Of a DNA stretch of 64,000 bases, positions 28,319 through 38,898 are shown piece after piece. The notes beneath the pieces were generated by a model. The model saw only the letters and a program-made list of their open reading frames with translations, ran no database searches and was not told the DNA's origin. The stretch is from Rhodopseudomonas faecalis (GTDB taxonomy: Bacteria; Pseudomonadota; Alphaproteobacteria; Rhizobiales; Xanthobacteraceae). The position numbers and the translations under genes are program-made. The DNA lies in assembly GCF_003217325.1 (NCBI RefSeq), contig NZ_QJTI01000010.1, positions 1 to 64,000 of the forward strand, given 5' to 3'. The stretch's first letter is position 1; every line of letters begins with the position of its first letter.

Positions 28319-28717
28319 ATGAGTGCTACGCGCGCGACCGATGTCACTGGTGATCCGCAAATGCCTGTCGTTGACGTCGGGACGGTGGACGGCGTTCTCG
28401 CCGAATCCGGTCGTATCACCGTGCTGTTTTTCCGTGGCGATCCGGAGCGCTGGCCGGAAACGGCTGATGTTGCGGTGATCCTGCCCGAGCTGATTGCGGC
28501 GTTTGGCGGCGCGCTGGTGCCCGCCGTGGTCGCCAGCGATGCCGAAAAGCTGCTGATGAAGCGGTTCGGCGTCACGGTGTTTCCAAGCCTGGTGCTGGCG
28601 CGGCCGGACCGCATTCTGGGTGTGATTGCCAAGCTGCAGGATTGGTCGAACTACCTCGCGCGCATCAACGCGATGCTGATCGCCGATGCGTTGCCGACTG
28701 CGGAGTTGCCATCATGA
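28319..28717 (+). CDS. hupG: Hydrogenase maturation protein HupG (HyaE family)
   Basis: A 132-residue thioredoxin-like protein of the HyaE/HoxO/HupG family. It lacks the CxxC of thioredoxins. ITVLFFRGDPERWPETADVAVILPEL is the central strand-helix unit. Family members bind the Tat leader of the small subunit and help protect assembly from O2. The ATG is preceded by GGGGAGGAG; a GTG one codon upstream is possible. It is the first gene after the second sigma-54 promoter and overlaps hupH by ATGA. Confidence 0.9.
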   Translation: MSATRATDVTGDPQMPVVDVGTVDGVLAESGRITVLFFRGDPERWPETADVAVILPELIAAFGGALVPAVVASDAEKLLMKRFGVTVFPSLVLARPDRILGVIAKLQDWSNYLARINAMLIADALPTAELPS

Positions 28718-29583
28718 GAGTGGGCTATTGGAGTTCGCCGGACGGCGATGACGTGGAAATGACGCTGCTGCCGGTCGGTCATGATGGCGGCGGCGCGCGG
28801 CACGGCCGGACCGGCTCGGGCGCGGTCTCGGCGCTGGCGACAAGCAGCGGCGAGGAACTGCGTCAGCAATGCCCGCTGCTGGCTTCCACCTTGGCGCAGC
28901 TGGCCGAAGCGCTCGCCATCCAATCGGCCGATGGCGGCAACCAGATCGTCAGCACCGATCAGCTGTCGGCGGCCGAGCGCGCATTGCTGTTCGACATTTT
29001 GGGCGAAGGCGAAGTGTCCGGCATCGTGGCGCTGCCCGATCGCCGCGTCGCCCAGATCCAGGAATCGGTGATGACCGGGCTGTGGCGGGTGCGGATCGAG
29101 GCCGATGCCGAACAGCCGCAGCTCGATTATCTCGAGATCGGCGATGTGCCCGGCATCGTGGCGTACGCCGCGCGCGATTTCACCGTGACGGAATTTTCGG
29201 TCGGCGAGCCGCCGGACGGCATCATGAACGTCATGCCGGTGCTGGCCGAGATCCGCGAGCGGGTGTCGTCGCATCGCGCTGGCCAAGCCTCGCATGTCAT
29301 CAATTTCACGCTGCTGCCGATGAACGCCGCCGACATGGCGCATCTGGTCGACACGCTCGGCAATGGGCCGATCCAATTGTTCTCGCGCGGCTATGGCAGC
29401 TGCCGGGTGCTGGCCACCGGGGTTCGTCACGTCTGGTCGGTGCAGTTCCTGAATTCGATGGAAACGCCGATCCTCGACACCATCGAAATCGGCGACGTGC
29501 CGGCGGCGGTGTGCGCCGCCAATGAGGATTTTCACGATTCCGCAGAACGGCTCGACGAGATCATCGAGGCGTATTTCCGATGA
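28714..29583 (+). CDS. hupH: Hydrogenase maturation protein HupH (HyaF/HoxQ family)
   Basis: A 289-residue protein of the HyaF/HoxQ/HupH family with two related halves. The repeat is visible as LWRVRIEADAEQPQLDYLEIGDVPGIV and VWSVQFLNSMETPILDTIEIGDVPAAV. It works with HupG on small-subunit maturation, probably on Fe-S assembly. It overlaps hupG upstream and hupJ downstream by 4 nt each. In Rhizobium leguminosarum a rubredoxin gene, hupI, sits between hupH and hupJ; here there is no room for it. Confidence 0.92.
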   Translation: MRVGYWSSPDGDDVEMTLLPVGHDGGGARHGRTGSGAVSALATSSGEELRQQCPLLASTLAQLAEALAIQSADGGNQIVSTDQLSAAERALLFDILGEGEVSGIVALPDRRVAQIQESVMTGLWRVRIEADAEQPQLDYLEIGDVPGIVAYAARDFTVTEFSVGEPPDGIMNVMPVLAEIRERVSSHRAGQASHVINFTLLPMNAADMAHLVDTLGNGPIQLFSRGYGSCRVLATGVRHVWSVQFLNSMETPILDTIEIGDVPAAVCAANEDFHDSAERLDEIIEAYFR

Positions 29584-30137
29584 CCGACGCGCCGCATTCG
29601 ATCTGCACCGGGCCGCCGCAGAGCCCGGCGGACCGCGATCCGGAAGCGCGTGCCGCGGGCGAGGCGCTCGCCGCCTTCTACCATGCCGCCGAGCGCGGCA
29701 TGCGCGATCTGCCGGTTTTCAATCCCGCGCTGCAGGTCGCTGCGATCGGTTTCCACGCCCGCGATGATCATGCGTTTGGGGTGATGGTCACGCCCTGGTT
29801 CATGAATCTGGTGCGGATTCCGCTCGACGCTGTGGCCGGCGATCTGCCCCATGGCAGCGGCGTGGCGCGGACGCTGCCGGCCGGTACGCTGGAATTCACG
29901 GTGGGCCAGCTCGATGGCTTTGGCACCATCGAAAGCTGCTCGCTGTTCTCGCCGATGTTCGGCTTTGCCGATCAGCCGACCGCCGAACAGGCGGCCGCGG
30001 CGGCCTTGGCGGCGGTGCTCGATGCGGAGTTTACCTCGCCTGTGGACGCGCCAGCGCAGCCGCCGCCGTCGCCCACCAAGGTGGCGCTCGATCGCCGCAA
30101 ATTCCTGCGCGGCGAGCTCCGGGAGCGGCCGCGATGA
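29580..30137 (+). CDS. hupJ: [NiFe]-hydrogenase assembly chaperone HupJ (HybE family)
   Basis: A 185-residue HybE-type chaperone. The core AFYHAAERGMRDLPVFNPALQV and VTPWFMNLVRIPLD is diagnostic; it is followed by FTVGQLDGFGTIESCSLFSPMFGF. HupJ/HybE proteins aid large- or small-subunit maturation and Tat proofreading. After a Pro/Ala-rich linker the C-terminus reads RRKFLRGELR (from residue 172), which looks like a twin-arginine motif without a hydrophobic segment. It overlaps hupH and hupK by 4 nt. Confidence 0.9.
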   Translation: MTDAPHSICTGPPQSPADRDPEARAAGEALAAFYHAAERGMRDLPVFNPALQVAAIGFHARDDHAFGVMVTPWFMNLVRIPLDAVAGDLPHGSGVARTLPAGTLEFTVGQLDGFGTIESCSLFSPMFGFADQPTAEQAAAAALAAVLDAEFTSPVDAPAQPPPSPTKVALDRRKFLRGELRERPR

Positions 30138-31243
30138 ACGCCGCGCCGCGCGATGATCGCATCGAGGTGAGTTTGGCCGTGGCGGCCAATCGCGTCGTTG
30201 CGGTGAAGATCAGCGCGCGCCGTCCGGTCGGGATCGGCCGGCTGGCGGAAGGGCGCGATGGCGATGCGGTGGCGGCGCTGCTGCCGCGCCTGTTCGCGCT
30301 ATGCGGCCGCGCCCATAGCGCGGCCTTTGCGGCGGCCTGCGCCATGGCGCGCGGCTCGGCGCTGCCCGAGCGCGCGCGGCTTGCGCACAGCGCCGCGGTG
30401 CTGGCCGAGCGGATGAGCGAATTGCTGCGCGGCACGGTGCTCGCGCTGGCGGGGCCGGCGCTGCCGTCCCTCGCGCCGGCGCTGCGCCAGATCAGCGAAG
30501 CGGCGCGGCGGTTTGACGGCGCGGCGCTACCGGATGCGGCGGCGATCGACGCCATCGATGCGGGGCTTGCGGCGATCGGTCTGCCGCCGCACTGCTTGGA
30601 CGATCTCGCGAACTATCAGCACTGGCTGGCTGCCGATGGCCCGCTGGCGGCGCTGCATGCTGGGCTGCTGACCAGCGATGCAGCGTTCGGCGCGGTCGCC
30701 ATCGATGCGCTGGCCGCGAGCGACGATGCCACGATCGGCGCGGCGCTGTGGCAGCAAGGCGCGCTGTTTGCCGCGCGCCCGCAACTCGGCGGCCGATTGC
30801 CGGAAACCGGCGCGCTGGCCCGGCAGGCGGCGCACCCGCTCATCAAGGAACTCGGCGCTGGACTCGGCGCGCGGCTGGTGGCGCGGCTGATCGAAATCCG
30901 CGCAACGCCCGATCAGCTCCGCGCCGTGCTGCGCGGCGAGCTGCCCGGCGATCTGGTGATGACAGCGTCGCTCGCCGCGAATGACGCCATCGCCGCGGTC
31001 GAGGGCGCGCGCGGCCGGCTGCATCATCTGGTGGCGCTTGATCCGCACGGCCACGTCAGCCGGCTGGAAATGCTGGCGCCGACCGAATGGAATTTCCATC
31101 CGCAGGGCGCGCTGTGCCGCGCCTTGAGCGCGCTGCAACTGCGCGGCGACGGCGCCGATCAACAGCGCGTCGAACGGCTGGTGGCGGCGTTTGACCCCTG
31201 CGTGGCATTCAGCGTCAAGCTGACGGAGGCCGCCGATGCATGA
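30134..31243 (+). CDS. hupK: Hydrogenase expression protein HupK (large-subunit-like scaffold)
   Basis: A 369-residue Ala-rich protein distantly related to hydrogenase large subunits. The nickel motifs are degraded: LCGRAHSAAF stands in for the first CxxC motif, and FDPCVAFSV for DPCxxC. The C-terminal block LEMLAPTEWNFHPQGALCRAL matches the same segment in HupV and HupL. It is proposed as a scaffold for the NiFe cofactor before transfer to HupL under air. It overlaps hypA by 8 nt. Confidence 0.88.
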   Translation: MNAAPRDDRIEVSLAVAANRVVAVKISARRPVGIGRLAEGRDGDAVAALLPRLFALCGRAHSAAFAAACAMARGSALPERARLAHSAAVLAERMSELLRGTVLALAGPALPSLAPALRQISEAARRFDGAALPDAAAIDAIDAGLAAIGLPPHCLDDLANYQHWLAADGPLAALHAGLLTSDAAFGAVAIDALAASDDATIGAALWQQGALFAARPQLGGRLPETGALARQAAHPLIKELGAGLGARLVARLIEIRATPDQLRAVLRGELPGDLVMTASLAANDAIAAVEGARGRLHHLVALDPHGHVSRLEMLAPTEWNFHPQGALCRALSALQLRGDGADQQRVERLVAAFDPCVAFSVKLTEAADA

Positions 31244-31577
31244 GATGGCGCTCTGCGAAAGCGTGATCGAAATCATCGAGCGCGAAGCGCAGCAGCAGAA
31301 CTTTTCCAAGGTGCGCGCGGTGTGGCTGGAGATCGGCGCGCTCAGCCATGTCGAGCCCGAGGCGCTGCGGTTCTGCTTTTCCGCGGTCAGCCGCAACACC
31401 ATCGCCGCCGAGGCGCGCTTCGAGATCATCGGCGTGCCCGGCGAAGCCTGGTGCATGAAATGCGCGGCCACGGTGCCTTTGGCGCAGCGCTATGAACCGT
31501 GCCCGCGTTGCGGCGGGCATCAATTGCAGGTGACCGCAGGCGAAGAACTGCGCGTCAAGGAATTGGAGGTCGATTGA
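31236..31577 (+). CDS. hypA: Hydrogenase nickel incorporation protein HypA
   Basis: A 113-residue nickel metallochaperone. The N-terminus MHEMALC gives the nickel site (His2, Glu3). A zinc site is formed by CMKC and CPRC at residues about 73-76 and 89-92. HypA passes nickel to the large subunit together with HypB. It overlaps hypB by one base (TGATG). Confidence 0.95.
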   Translation: MHEMALCESVIEIIEREAQQQNFSKVRAVWLEIGALSHVEPEALRFCFSAVSRNTIAAEARFEIIGVPGEAWCMKCAATVPLAQRYEPCPRCGGHQLQVTAGEELRVKELEVD

Positions 31578-32698
31578 TGTGTACGGTGTGCGGCTGCGGC
31601 AGCGCCAAGGTCGAGCAAGGCCAACACGGTCATCAGCATGACCATCCGCATGATCATGACCATGCTCACGACCATGATCACACGCATCACCACGATCATC
31701 ACCATCATCATGACGGTGATGGCCATAGTCACAGCCACAGCCACAGCCATGCGCACGCGCATGCCCACGCTCATGCTCATAGCCATGACCATGATCATCA
31801 TCACCACGGCGATCATTCCCACGATCATCACCACGCCGATGACGATCACGCCCATCACCACGGTCACGATCATGACCATGACCACCATGATCATGACCAC
31901 CACCATCATGGCCACCATGATCATGGCCACGCGGATCACGATCACCCGGCGCCGAGCGCCGATGGCCGCATCGATTTCGGCGGCGGGCTGGCCGGCGTGC
32001 ATGTGCCGGGGCTGACCCAGGCGCGCGTGGTGCAGATCGAGCGCAATATCCTCGCCAAGAATGACGATTATGCGCGCCGCAACCGGGCGCGGTTCGCGGC
32101 GGGCGGCGTGTTCGTGCTCAATTTGGTGTCCAGTCCGGGCTCGGGCAAAACCTCGCTGCTGGTCAAGACCATCACCGACCTGAACGGTCGTTATCCGATC
32201 GCAGTGATCGAAGGCGATCAGCAGACCGCCAATGACGCGCAGCGCATTCGCGCCACCGGCGCGCCCGCGATCCAGATCAACACCGGGAAGGGCTGCCATC
32301 TCGACGCGCATATGGTCGGCCATGCGCTCGAGCAATTGCCGCCGCTCACCGATGGCCTGCTGTTCATTGAAAATGTCGGCAATCTGGTTTGCCCGGCGGC
32401 GTTCGATCTTGGCGAAGCGCACAAGGTGGTGGTGCTGTCGATCACCGAAGGCGAAGATAAGCCGATCAAATATCCCGACATGTTTGCGGCCGCCGATCTG
32501 TTGCTGCTCAACAAGATCGATCTGTTGCCGCATCTCGATTTCGATCTGGCGTCGACCATCGAATATGCGCGCCGCGTCAATCCCAAGATCGAGGTGCTGA
32601 CCGTGTCGGCGCGCAGCGGCGAGGGGTTGCCGGCGTTCTATGCCTGGATCGACAAGCGCGCCGCCGCGGCCCGCGCGGCGGCCAAGGCGGCGGAGTAA
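31577..32698 (+). CDS. hypB: Hydrogenase nickel incorporation GTPase HypB, very His-rich
   Basis: A 373-residue SIMIBI GTPase. The N-terminal MCTVCGCG is the high-affinity nickel motif. Residues about 17-125 are almost only His with Asp, Gly, Ala and Ser, with close to 60 histidines. The GTPase part has the P-loop [11 protein letters not shown] near residue 185, the switch motif [14 protein letters not shown], the metal site GKGCHLD and the base motif [10 protein letters not shown]. HypB stores nickel and drives its delivery by GTP hydrolysis. The His tract is longer than in most homologues. Confidence 0.96.
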   Translation: MCTVCGCGSAKVEQGQHGHQHDHPHDHDHAHDHDHTHHHDHHHHHDGDGHSHSHSHSHAHAHAHAHAHSHDHDHHHHGDHSHDHHHADDDHAHHHGHDHDHDHHDHDHHHHGHHDHGHADHDHPAPSADGRIDFGGGLAGVHVPGLTQARVVQIERNILAKNDDYARRNRARFAAGGVFVLNLVSSPGSGKTSLLVKTITDLNGRYPIAVIEGDQQTANDAQRIRATGAPAIQINTGKGCHLDAHMVGHALEQLPPLTDGLLFIENVGNLVCPAAFDLGEAHKVVVLSITEGEDKPIKYPDMFAAADLLLLNKIDLLPHLDFDLASTIEYARRVNPKIEVLTVSARSGEGLPAFYAWIDKRAAAARAAAKAAE

Positions 32699-32702
32699 CG
32701 CG

Positions 32703-34961
32703 ATGGCGCCGAGCCCCACGAGCGCCAGCTCGGCCAGCCGCGCCCGGGTGCGGGTGCGCGGCGCCGTGCAGGGCGTGGGGTTTCGGCCATTCGTGTATCG
32801 GCTCGCCAGCCGCTATCAGCTTGGCGGTTATGTCGCCAATGATGCCGAGGGCGTGCTGATCGAAGTCGAGGGCGCGGCGCTGACGGAATTCGTCGCGGCG
32901 CTGCGTGATGAAGCGCCGCCGCTGGCGCGGGTCGAAGCGGTCGAGACTGAGCCGCTGCGGCCGCTCGGCGAGCGCGGCTTTGAGATCGCGAGCAGCCGCG
33001 CCGGCCGGCAAGCGACCCGGATCGGCGCCGATGCCGCGACCTGCGAAGCGTGTCTCGATGAGCTGTTTGATCCCGAAAGCCGGTTTCATCTCTATCCGTT
33101 CGTGAACTGCACGCATTGCGGGCCGCGTTACACGCTGACCCGGCAATTGCCCTATGACCGCGCCAACACCGCGATGGCCGGCTTTGCGATGTGCGCCGCC
33201 TGCCAGCGCGATTATCAAGGTCCGCATGACCGGCGCTTTCATGCCGAGCCGATCGCCTGCCCGGAGTGCGGGCCGCAGCTCAGCCATGACATTCCGGAGA
33301 TCGTGGCTCGTCTCCGCCGCGGTGAGATCGTCGCGCTGAAAAGCCTCGGCGGCTTTCATCTCTTGTGCGACGCGCGTCAGCAGAATGCTGTCGCCGAGCT
33401 GCGCCGGCGCAAGGGCCGCGACGCCAAGCCGTTTGCGGTGATGATCGCTTCCGAAGCCTCGCTTGATACGGTCGCCGAAGCGAGCGCCGCCGAGCGCGCG
33501 CTGCTGCGTTCGGTCGAGCGGCCGATCGTGCTGCTCAACAGCCGCGGCACGCTGGCGCCTGCGATCGCGCCGTCGCTCGACCGGATCGGCGTGATGCTGC
33601 CCTATACGCCGCTGCATCATCTGCTGTTTCACGCCGCCGCTGGCGCGCCGCACGGCCGCGCCTGGCAGCAGGCGCCGGTCGATCTGGTGCTGGTCGCGAC
33701 CAGCGCCAATCTCGGCGGCGATCCGATTGTCACCAGCGAGGCCGAGCGCCAGCTCGCCGGCATTGCCGATGTCATTGTTGATCATGATCGGCCGATCGTG
33801 GTGCGCGCCGATGACAGCGTGGCGATGGTGCTGGACGAGCAGCCCTATCTGCTGCGCCGTTCGCGCGGTTATGTGCCGCGCCCGGTGCAGTTGCCGCATG
33901 AACTGCCGCCGGTGCTGGCGGTCGGCGGATTGCTGAAAGCGACCGTGACCGCAACCCGCGGCCGGGAAGCCTTTGTCTCGCAGCATATCGGCGACCTCGG
34001 CAGCGCCGCGACGTTGCGGTTCTTTGAAGAGATGGTCGCGCATCTGTTGGCGATGCTGGACACGCAGCCGGTGCTGATCGCGCATGATCTGCACGCCGAT
34101 TTCGCCTCGACCCGCTTTGCCGAGAGTCTCGGTCTGCCGCTGCTCGGCGTCCAGCATCATCACGCCCATGTCGCGGCGATCGCCGCCGAACACGGCGTCA
34201 CCACGCCGCTGCTCGGGCTGGTGCTCGATGGTCACGGCGTTGGCAGCGATGGCGGCAATTGGGGCGGCGAATTACTGCGCGTCGATGGCGCGCGCTTTCA
34301 GCGGATCGGCCATCTGCAGCCATTGCCATTGCCGGGCGGCGATGTCGCGGCACGCGAGCCGTGGCGGATGGCAGCGGCGGCGCTGGCTGTGCTGCAGCGG
34401 GCCGATGAGATTGGCCAGCGCTTTGCCGATCAGAAAGCGGCGCCGCTATTGGCGCAATTGCTGGCGCGCGGCACCTTCCCGTCCACCAGCAGCGCGGGAC
34501 GGTTGTTCGACGCCGCGGCCGGGCTGCTCAAAGTCTGCGCCGTGCAGCATTACGAAGGCCAGGCGGCGATGGAGCTGGAAGCGCTGGTCAATCGACCGCG
34601 ATTCGATAGCGCGCTCTGGCGGATCGCTGGCGATCAGCTCGACCTCTCGCCGCTGCTGGCGCGGCTGGCGACGCCCGGCATTGATGCGCGCCACGGCGCC
34701 GAGCTGTTCCACGGCACGCTCGCCGCCGCGCTCGCCGACTGGGTGATCCAGGCGGCCGAGCGAGCCGGGCTCAGCACCGTCGCGCTCGGCGGCGGTTGCT
34801 GTCTCAACCGCGTGCTGATGACGGAGCTGATGCCACGGCTGCGTGCGGGCGGGCTGACGCCGCTCGTCGCGCGGGCCGTGCCGCCCAATGATGGCGGGCT
34901 CAGCCTCGGCCAGGCCTGGGTCGCCGGCCTCACTGTGATTGAACAAGCTTCAGGAGCGTAA
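32703..34961 (+). CDS. hypF: Carbamoyltransferase HypF
   Basis: A 752-residue enzyme that makes the cyanide ligands of the NiFe site from carbamoyl phosphate and passes them to HypE. In order there are an acylphosphatase domain (VRGAVQGVGFRPFVYRLA, from about 16), two zinc fingers (CEACLDELF, CTHCGPRY, CAACQRDYQ, CPECGP; about 113-200), a YrdC-like domain (VALKSLGGFHLLCDA) and a Kae1-like C-terminal domain (QHHHAHVAAIAAEHG, GLVLDGHGVGSDG). The start MAPSPTS, 4 nt after hypB, precedes the acylphosphatase domain by a short tail. Confidence 0.96.
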   Translation: MAPSPTSASSASRARVRVRGAVQGVGFRPFVYRLASRYQLGGYVANDAEGVLIEVEGAALTEFVAALRDEAPPLARVEAVETEPLRPLGERGFEIASSRAGRQATRIGADAATCEACLDELFDPESRFHLYPFVNCTHCGPRYTLTRQLPYDRANTAMAGFAMCAACQRDYQGPHDRRFHAEPIACPECGPQLSHDIPEIVARLRRGEIVALKSLGGFHLLCDARQQNAVAELRRRKGRDAKPFAVMIASEASLDTVAEASAAERALLRSVERPIVLLNSRGTLAPAIAPSLDRIGVMLPYTPLHHLLFHAAAGAPHGRAWQQAPVDLVLVATSANLGGDPIVTSEAERQLAGIADVIVDHDRPIVVRADDSVAMVLDEQPYLLRRSRGYVPRPVQLPHELPPVLAVGGLLKATVTATRGREAFVSQHIGDLGSAATLRFFEEMVAHLLAMLDTQPVLIAHDLHADFASTRFAESLGLPLLGVQHHHAHVAAIAAEHGVTTPLLGLVLDGHGVGSDGGNWGGELLRVDGARFQRIGHLQPLPLPGGDVAAREPWRMAAAALAVLQRADEIGQRFADQKAAPLLAQLLARGTFPSTSSAGRLFDAAAGLLKVCAVQHYEGQAAMELEALVNRPRFDSALWRIAGDQLDLSPLLARLATPGIDARHGAELFHGTLAAALADWVIQAAERAGLSTVALGGGCCLNRVLMTELMPRLRAGGLTPLVARAVPPNDGGLSLGQAWVAGLTVIEQASGA

Positions 34962-34964
34962 CCG

Positions 34965-35201
34965 ATGTGTCTCGCCATTCCTGCCGAAATCACAGAACTG
35001 CTGCCCGAGCAGATGGCGCGGGTGTCGCTCGATGGCGTCAGCAAGGCGGTGTCGGTGGCGCTGATCGAGGACCCGCAGGTCGGCGATTATGTGGTGGTGC
35101 ATGTCGGCTTTGCGCTCGCCCGCATCGATCCGGAGGAAGCGCGCCGCACGCTCGACCTGTTGGCTGAACTGGGCAGCGACAGTCAGGGAGCCGCGGCATG
35201 A
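34965..35201 (+). CDS. hypC: Hydrogenase assembly chaperone HypC
   Basis: A 78-residue chaperone starting MCLAIPAEI, where Cys2 binds the iron of the Fe(CN)2CO unit. It forms a complex with HypD and then with the large-subunit precursor. [21 protein letters not shown] is the conserved OB-fold part. It overlaps hypD by ATGA. Confidence 0.95.
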   Translation: MCLAIPAEITELLPEQMARVSLDGVSKAVSVALIEDPQVGDYVVVHVGFALARIDPEEARRTLDLLAELGSDSQGAAA

Positions 35202-36337
35202 AATATGTCGATGAATATCGCGACGGCGCGCTGGCGCGCAAAGTAGCGGCGGCGATCGCGGCGGCCGCCGATCCGCAGCGCAGCTATTCGTTCATGGAAT
35301 TTTGCGGCAGCCACACCCACGCGATCTCGCGCTATGGCCTGGAAGATCTCTTGCCCGGCAATGTGCGCATGGTACATGGCCCCGGCTGCCCGGTCTGCGT
35401 GTTGCCGATCGGCCGGATCGACATGGCGATTGCACTCGCGTCGCGGCCGGCGGTGACGCTGTGCACCTATGGCGATCTGATGCGCGTGCCTGGTTCGCGC
35501 GGCAGCTCGCTGCTGCGGGCCAGGGCGGCCGGCGCCGATATCCGCATGGTGTATTCCACGCTCGATGCGCTGGCGATCGCGCAAGCCGAGCCGCAGCGCC
35601 AGGTGGTGTTTCTGGCGATCGGCTTTGAAACCACCACGCCGCCGACCGCGCTGGCGATCCGGATCGCGAGCCGCAAGCAACTCAGCAATTTCAGCGTGTT
35701 TTGCAATCACGTGCTAACCCCGCCGGCGATCCGCGGCATCCTCGATCATCCCGATGTCGATGCCGGCGCGGTGCCACAGCTCGATGGCTTCATCGGCCCG
35801 GCGCATGTCAGCGCGGTGATCGGCTCCAATGCTTTTGCGGAATTCGCCGAACGGTTTCGCAAGCCGGTGGTGGTCGCCGGCTTTGAACCGCTCGATGTGA
35901 TGCAGGCGATCCTGATGCTGATCCAGCAGGTCAATGACGGTCGCCATCAGGTCGAGAACCAATATGTGCGCGCGGTGACGCCAGAGGGCAACCTGATCGC
36001 TCAAGCGGAAGTCGCGACCTATTTCGAGCTGCGCGACAGTTTTGAATGGCGCGGCTTTGGCCGGGTGCCGGCCAGTGGTCTGCGCATCAAGGCCGAGTAT
36101 GCAGCGTTCGATGCCGAACGGCGGTTCGAGATCGCGGAAGTGTCGGCGCCTGATAATCCCGCCTGCGAATGCGGCGCGATTTTGCGCGGCGTGAAGCGGC
36201 CGACCGACTGCAAATTGTTCGGCACGGCCTGCACGCCGGAAACGCCGATGGGATCGTGCATGGTGTCCTCGGAAGGCGCCTGCGCCGCGCATTGGACCTA
36301 TGGCCGGTTCCGCGATCACGCCAGGAGAGTGGCATGA
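35198..36337 (+). CDS. hypD: Hydrogenase formation protein HypD
   Basis: A 379-residue Fe-S protein that, with HypC, is the scaffold on which the Fe(CN)2CO unit is built. [13 protein letters not shown] and [10 protein letters not shown] carry the redox and iron-binding cysteines; the C-terminal [29 protein letters not shown] block binds the [4Fe-4S] cluster. Length and motifs are typical. It overlaps hypC and hypE by 4 nt. Confidence 0.96.
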   Translation: MKYVDEYRDGALARKVAAAIAAAADPQRSYSFMEFCGSHTHAISRYGLEDLLPGNVRMVHGPGCPVCVLPIGRIDMAIALASRPAVTLCTYGDLMRVPGSRGSSLLRARAAGADIRMVYSTLDALAIAQAEPQRQVVFLAIGFETTTPPTALAIRIASRKQLSNFSVFCNHVLTPPAIRGILDHPDVDAGAVPQLDGFIGPAHVSAVIGSNAFAEFAERFRKPVVVAGFEPLDVMQAILMLIQQVNDGRHQVENQYVRAVTPEGNLIAQAEVATYFELRDSFEWRGFGRVPASGLRIKAEYAAFDAERRFEIAEVSAPDNPACECGAILRGVKRPTDCKLFGTACTPETPMGSCMVSSEGACAAHWTYGRFRDHARRVA

Positions 36338-37380
36338 GCAGCCGCATCAAGCATCGCAAGCTCGATCTCAAGGACGGCCGCGTCGATCTTGCCCATGGCT
36401 CCGGCGGCCGGGCGATGGCGCATCTGATCGCTGAGCTGTTCCAGCCCTCGCTCGACAATGACTGGCTACGCCGCGGCAATGATCAGGCGGCGTTTGATGT
36501 CGCGGGCGGGCGCATGGTGATCACCACCGATGGCTATGTGGTGTCGCCGCTGTTCTTCCCGGGCGGCGACATCGGCTCGCTGGCAGTGCACGGCACCATC
36601 AACGACATTGCGATGTCCGGCGCCAAGCCGCTGTATCTGTCGGCGGCCTTCATCATCGAAGAAGGGTTTCCGCTGAGCGATCTGCAGCGCATCGCCGACA
36701 GCATGGGCGCCGCCTCGCGCGCGGCCGGCGTGCCGGTGGTCACCGGCGATACCAAGGTGGTGGAACGCGGCAAGGCCGATGGCGTGTTCATCACCACCAC
36801 CGGCGTTGGCGTGGTGCCGGCCGGTCTCGATCTGTCGGCGCAGCAGGCGCAGGTCGGCGACAAGGTGCTGCTGTCGGGCACGATCGGCGATCACGGCGTC
36901 GCGGTGATGTCGCAGCGTCAGAACCTCGCGTTCGAAACCTCGATCGTGTCGGACTCCGCGGCGCTGCATGGCTTGGTGGCGGCGATGGTGGCGACCGCGC
37001 CGCAAGCGCTGCGCGTGATGCGCGATCCGACCCGAGGTGGGCTCGCCGCGACGCTCAACGAATTGGCGCAGCAATCGGGCGCCGGCTTCCGGCTCGATGA
37101 GCAGCAACTGCCGGTGCGGCCGGAAGTGGCGGCGGCGTGCGAGTTGCTCGGGCTCGATCCGCTCTATGTCGCCAATGAAGGCAAGCTGGTCGCGGTCGTC
37201 GCCGCTGACGCCGCCGATAGCGTGCTGGCAGCGATGCGCGCCCATCCGCTCGGCCGCGATGCCGCGCTGATCGGCGAGGTGGTCGAGGATGATCATCGCT
37301 TTGTGCAGATGACGACGAGTTTCGGCGGCGGCCGCATTGTCGATTGGTTGTCGGGCGAGCAATTGCCACGGATCTGCTGA
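36334..37380 (+). CDS. hypE: Hydrogenase maturation protein HypE
   Basis: A 348-residue ATP-dependent dehydratase of the PurM/SelD fold. It receives a carbamoyl group from HypF on its C-terminal cysteine and dehydrates it to a thiocyanate. The C-terminus PRIC is intact. DLAHGSGGRAMAHLI and the VVTGDTKVVERGKADG segment form the nucleotide site. The start [12 protein letters not shown] shares ATGA with the hypD stop. Confidence 0.96.
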   Translation: MSSRIKHRKLDLKDGRVDLAHGSGGRAMAHLIAELFQPSLDNDWLRRGNDQAAFDVAGGRMVITTDGYVVSPLFFPGGDIGSLAVHGTINDIAMSGAKPLYLSAAFIIEEGFPLSDLQRIADSMGAASRAAGVPVVTGDTKVVERGKADGVFITTTGVGVVPAGLDLSAQQAQVGDKVLLSGTIGDHGVAVMSQRQNLAFETSIVSDSAALHGLVAAMVATAPQALRVMRDPTRGGLAATLNELAQQSGAGFRLDEQQLPVRPEVAAACELLGLDPLYVANEGKLVAVVAADAADSVLAAMRAHPLGRDAALIGEVVEDDHRFVQMTTSFGGGRIVDWLSGEQLPRIC

Positions 37381-37413
37381 GGACGGATGACGTTGCGTGA
37401 GCGAGGTGATGCG

Positions 37414-38890
<1,477 letters not shown>

Positions 38891-38898
<8 letters not shown>

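Noticed and set aside
31236-31577. An Fnr/FixK box (TTGAT-N4-ATCAA) inside hypA, as known for hypB in R. leguminosarum
   Set aside because: Only an ATCAATTG stretch near 31519 is present; it does not have the needed order or spacing.
31520-32719. Long frames rich in Met, Ile, Thr or Val over the hypB His tract, on both strands
   Set aside because: They are produced by the CAY/GAY repeats read in other frames. The repeat gives hydrophobic-looking peptides without biological meaning.
32577-34235. A 552-codon minus-strand frame across hypF
   Set aside because: Shadow of a certain gene; composition is that of the reverse frame of GC-rich coding DNA.
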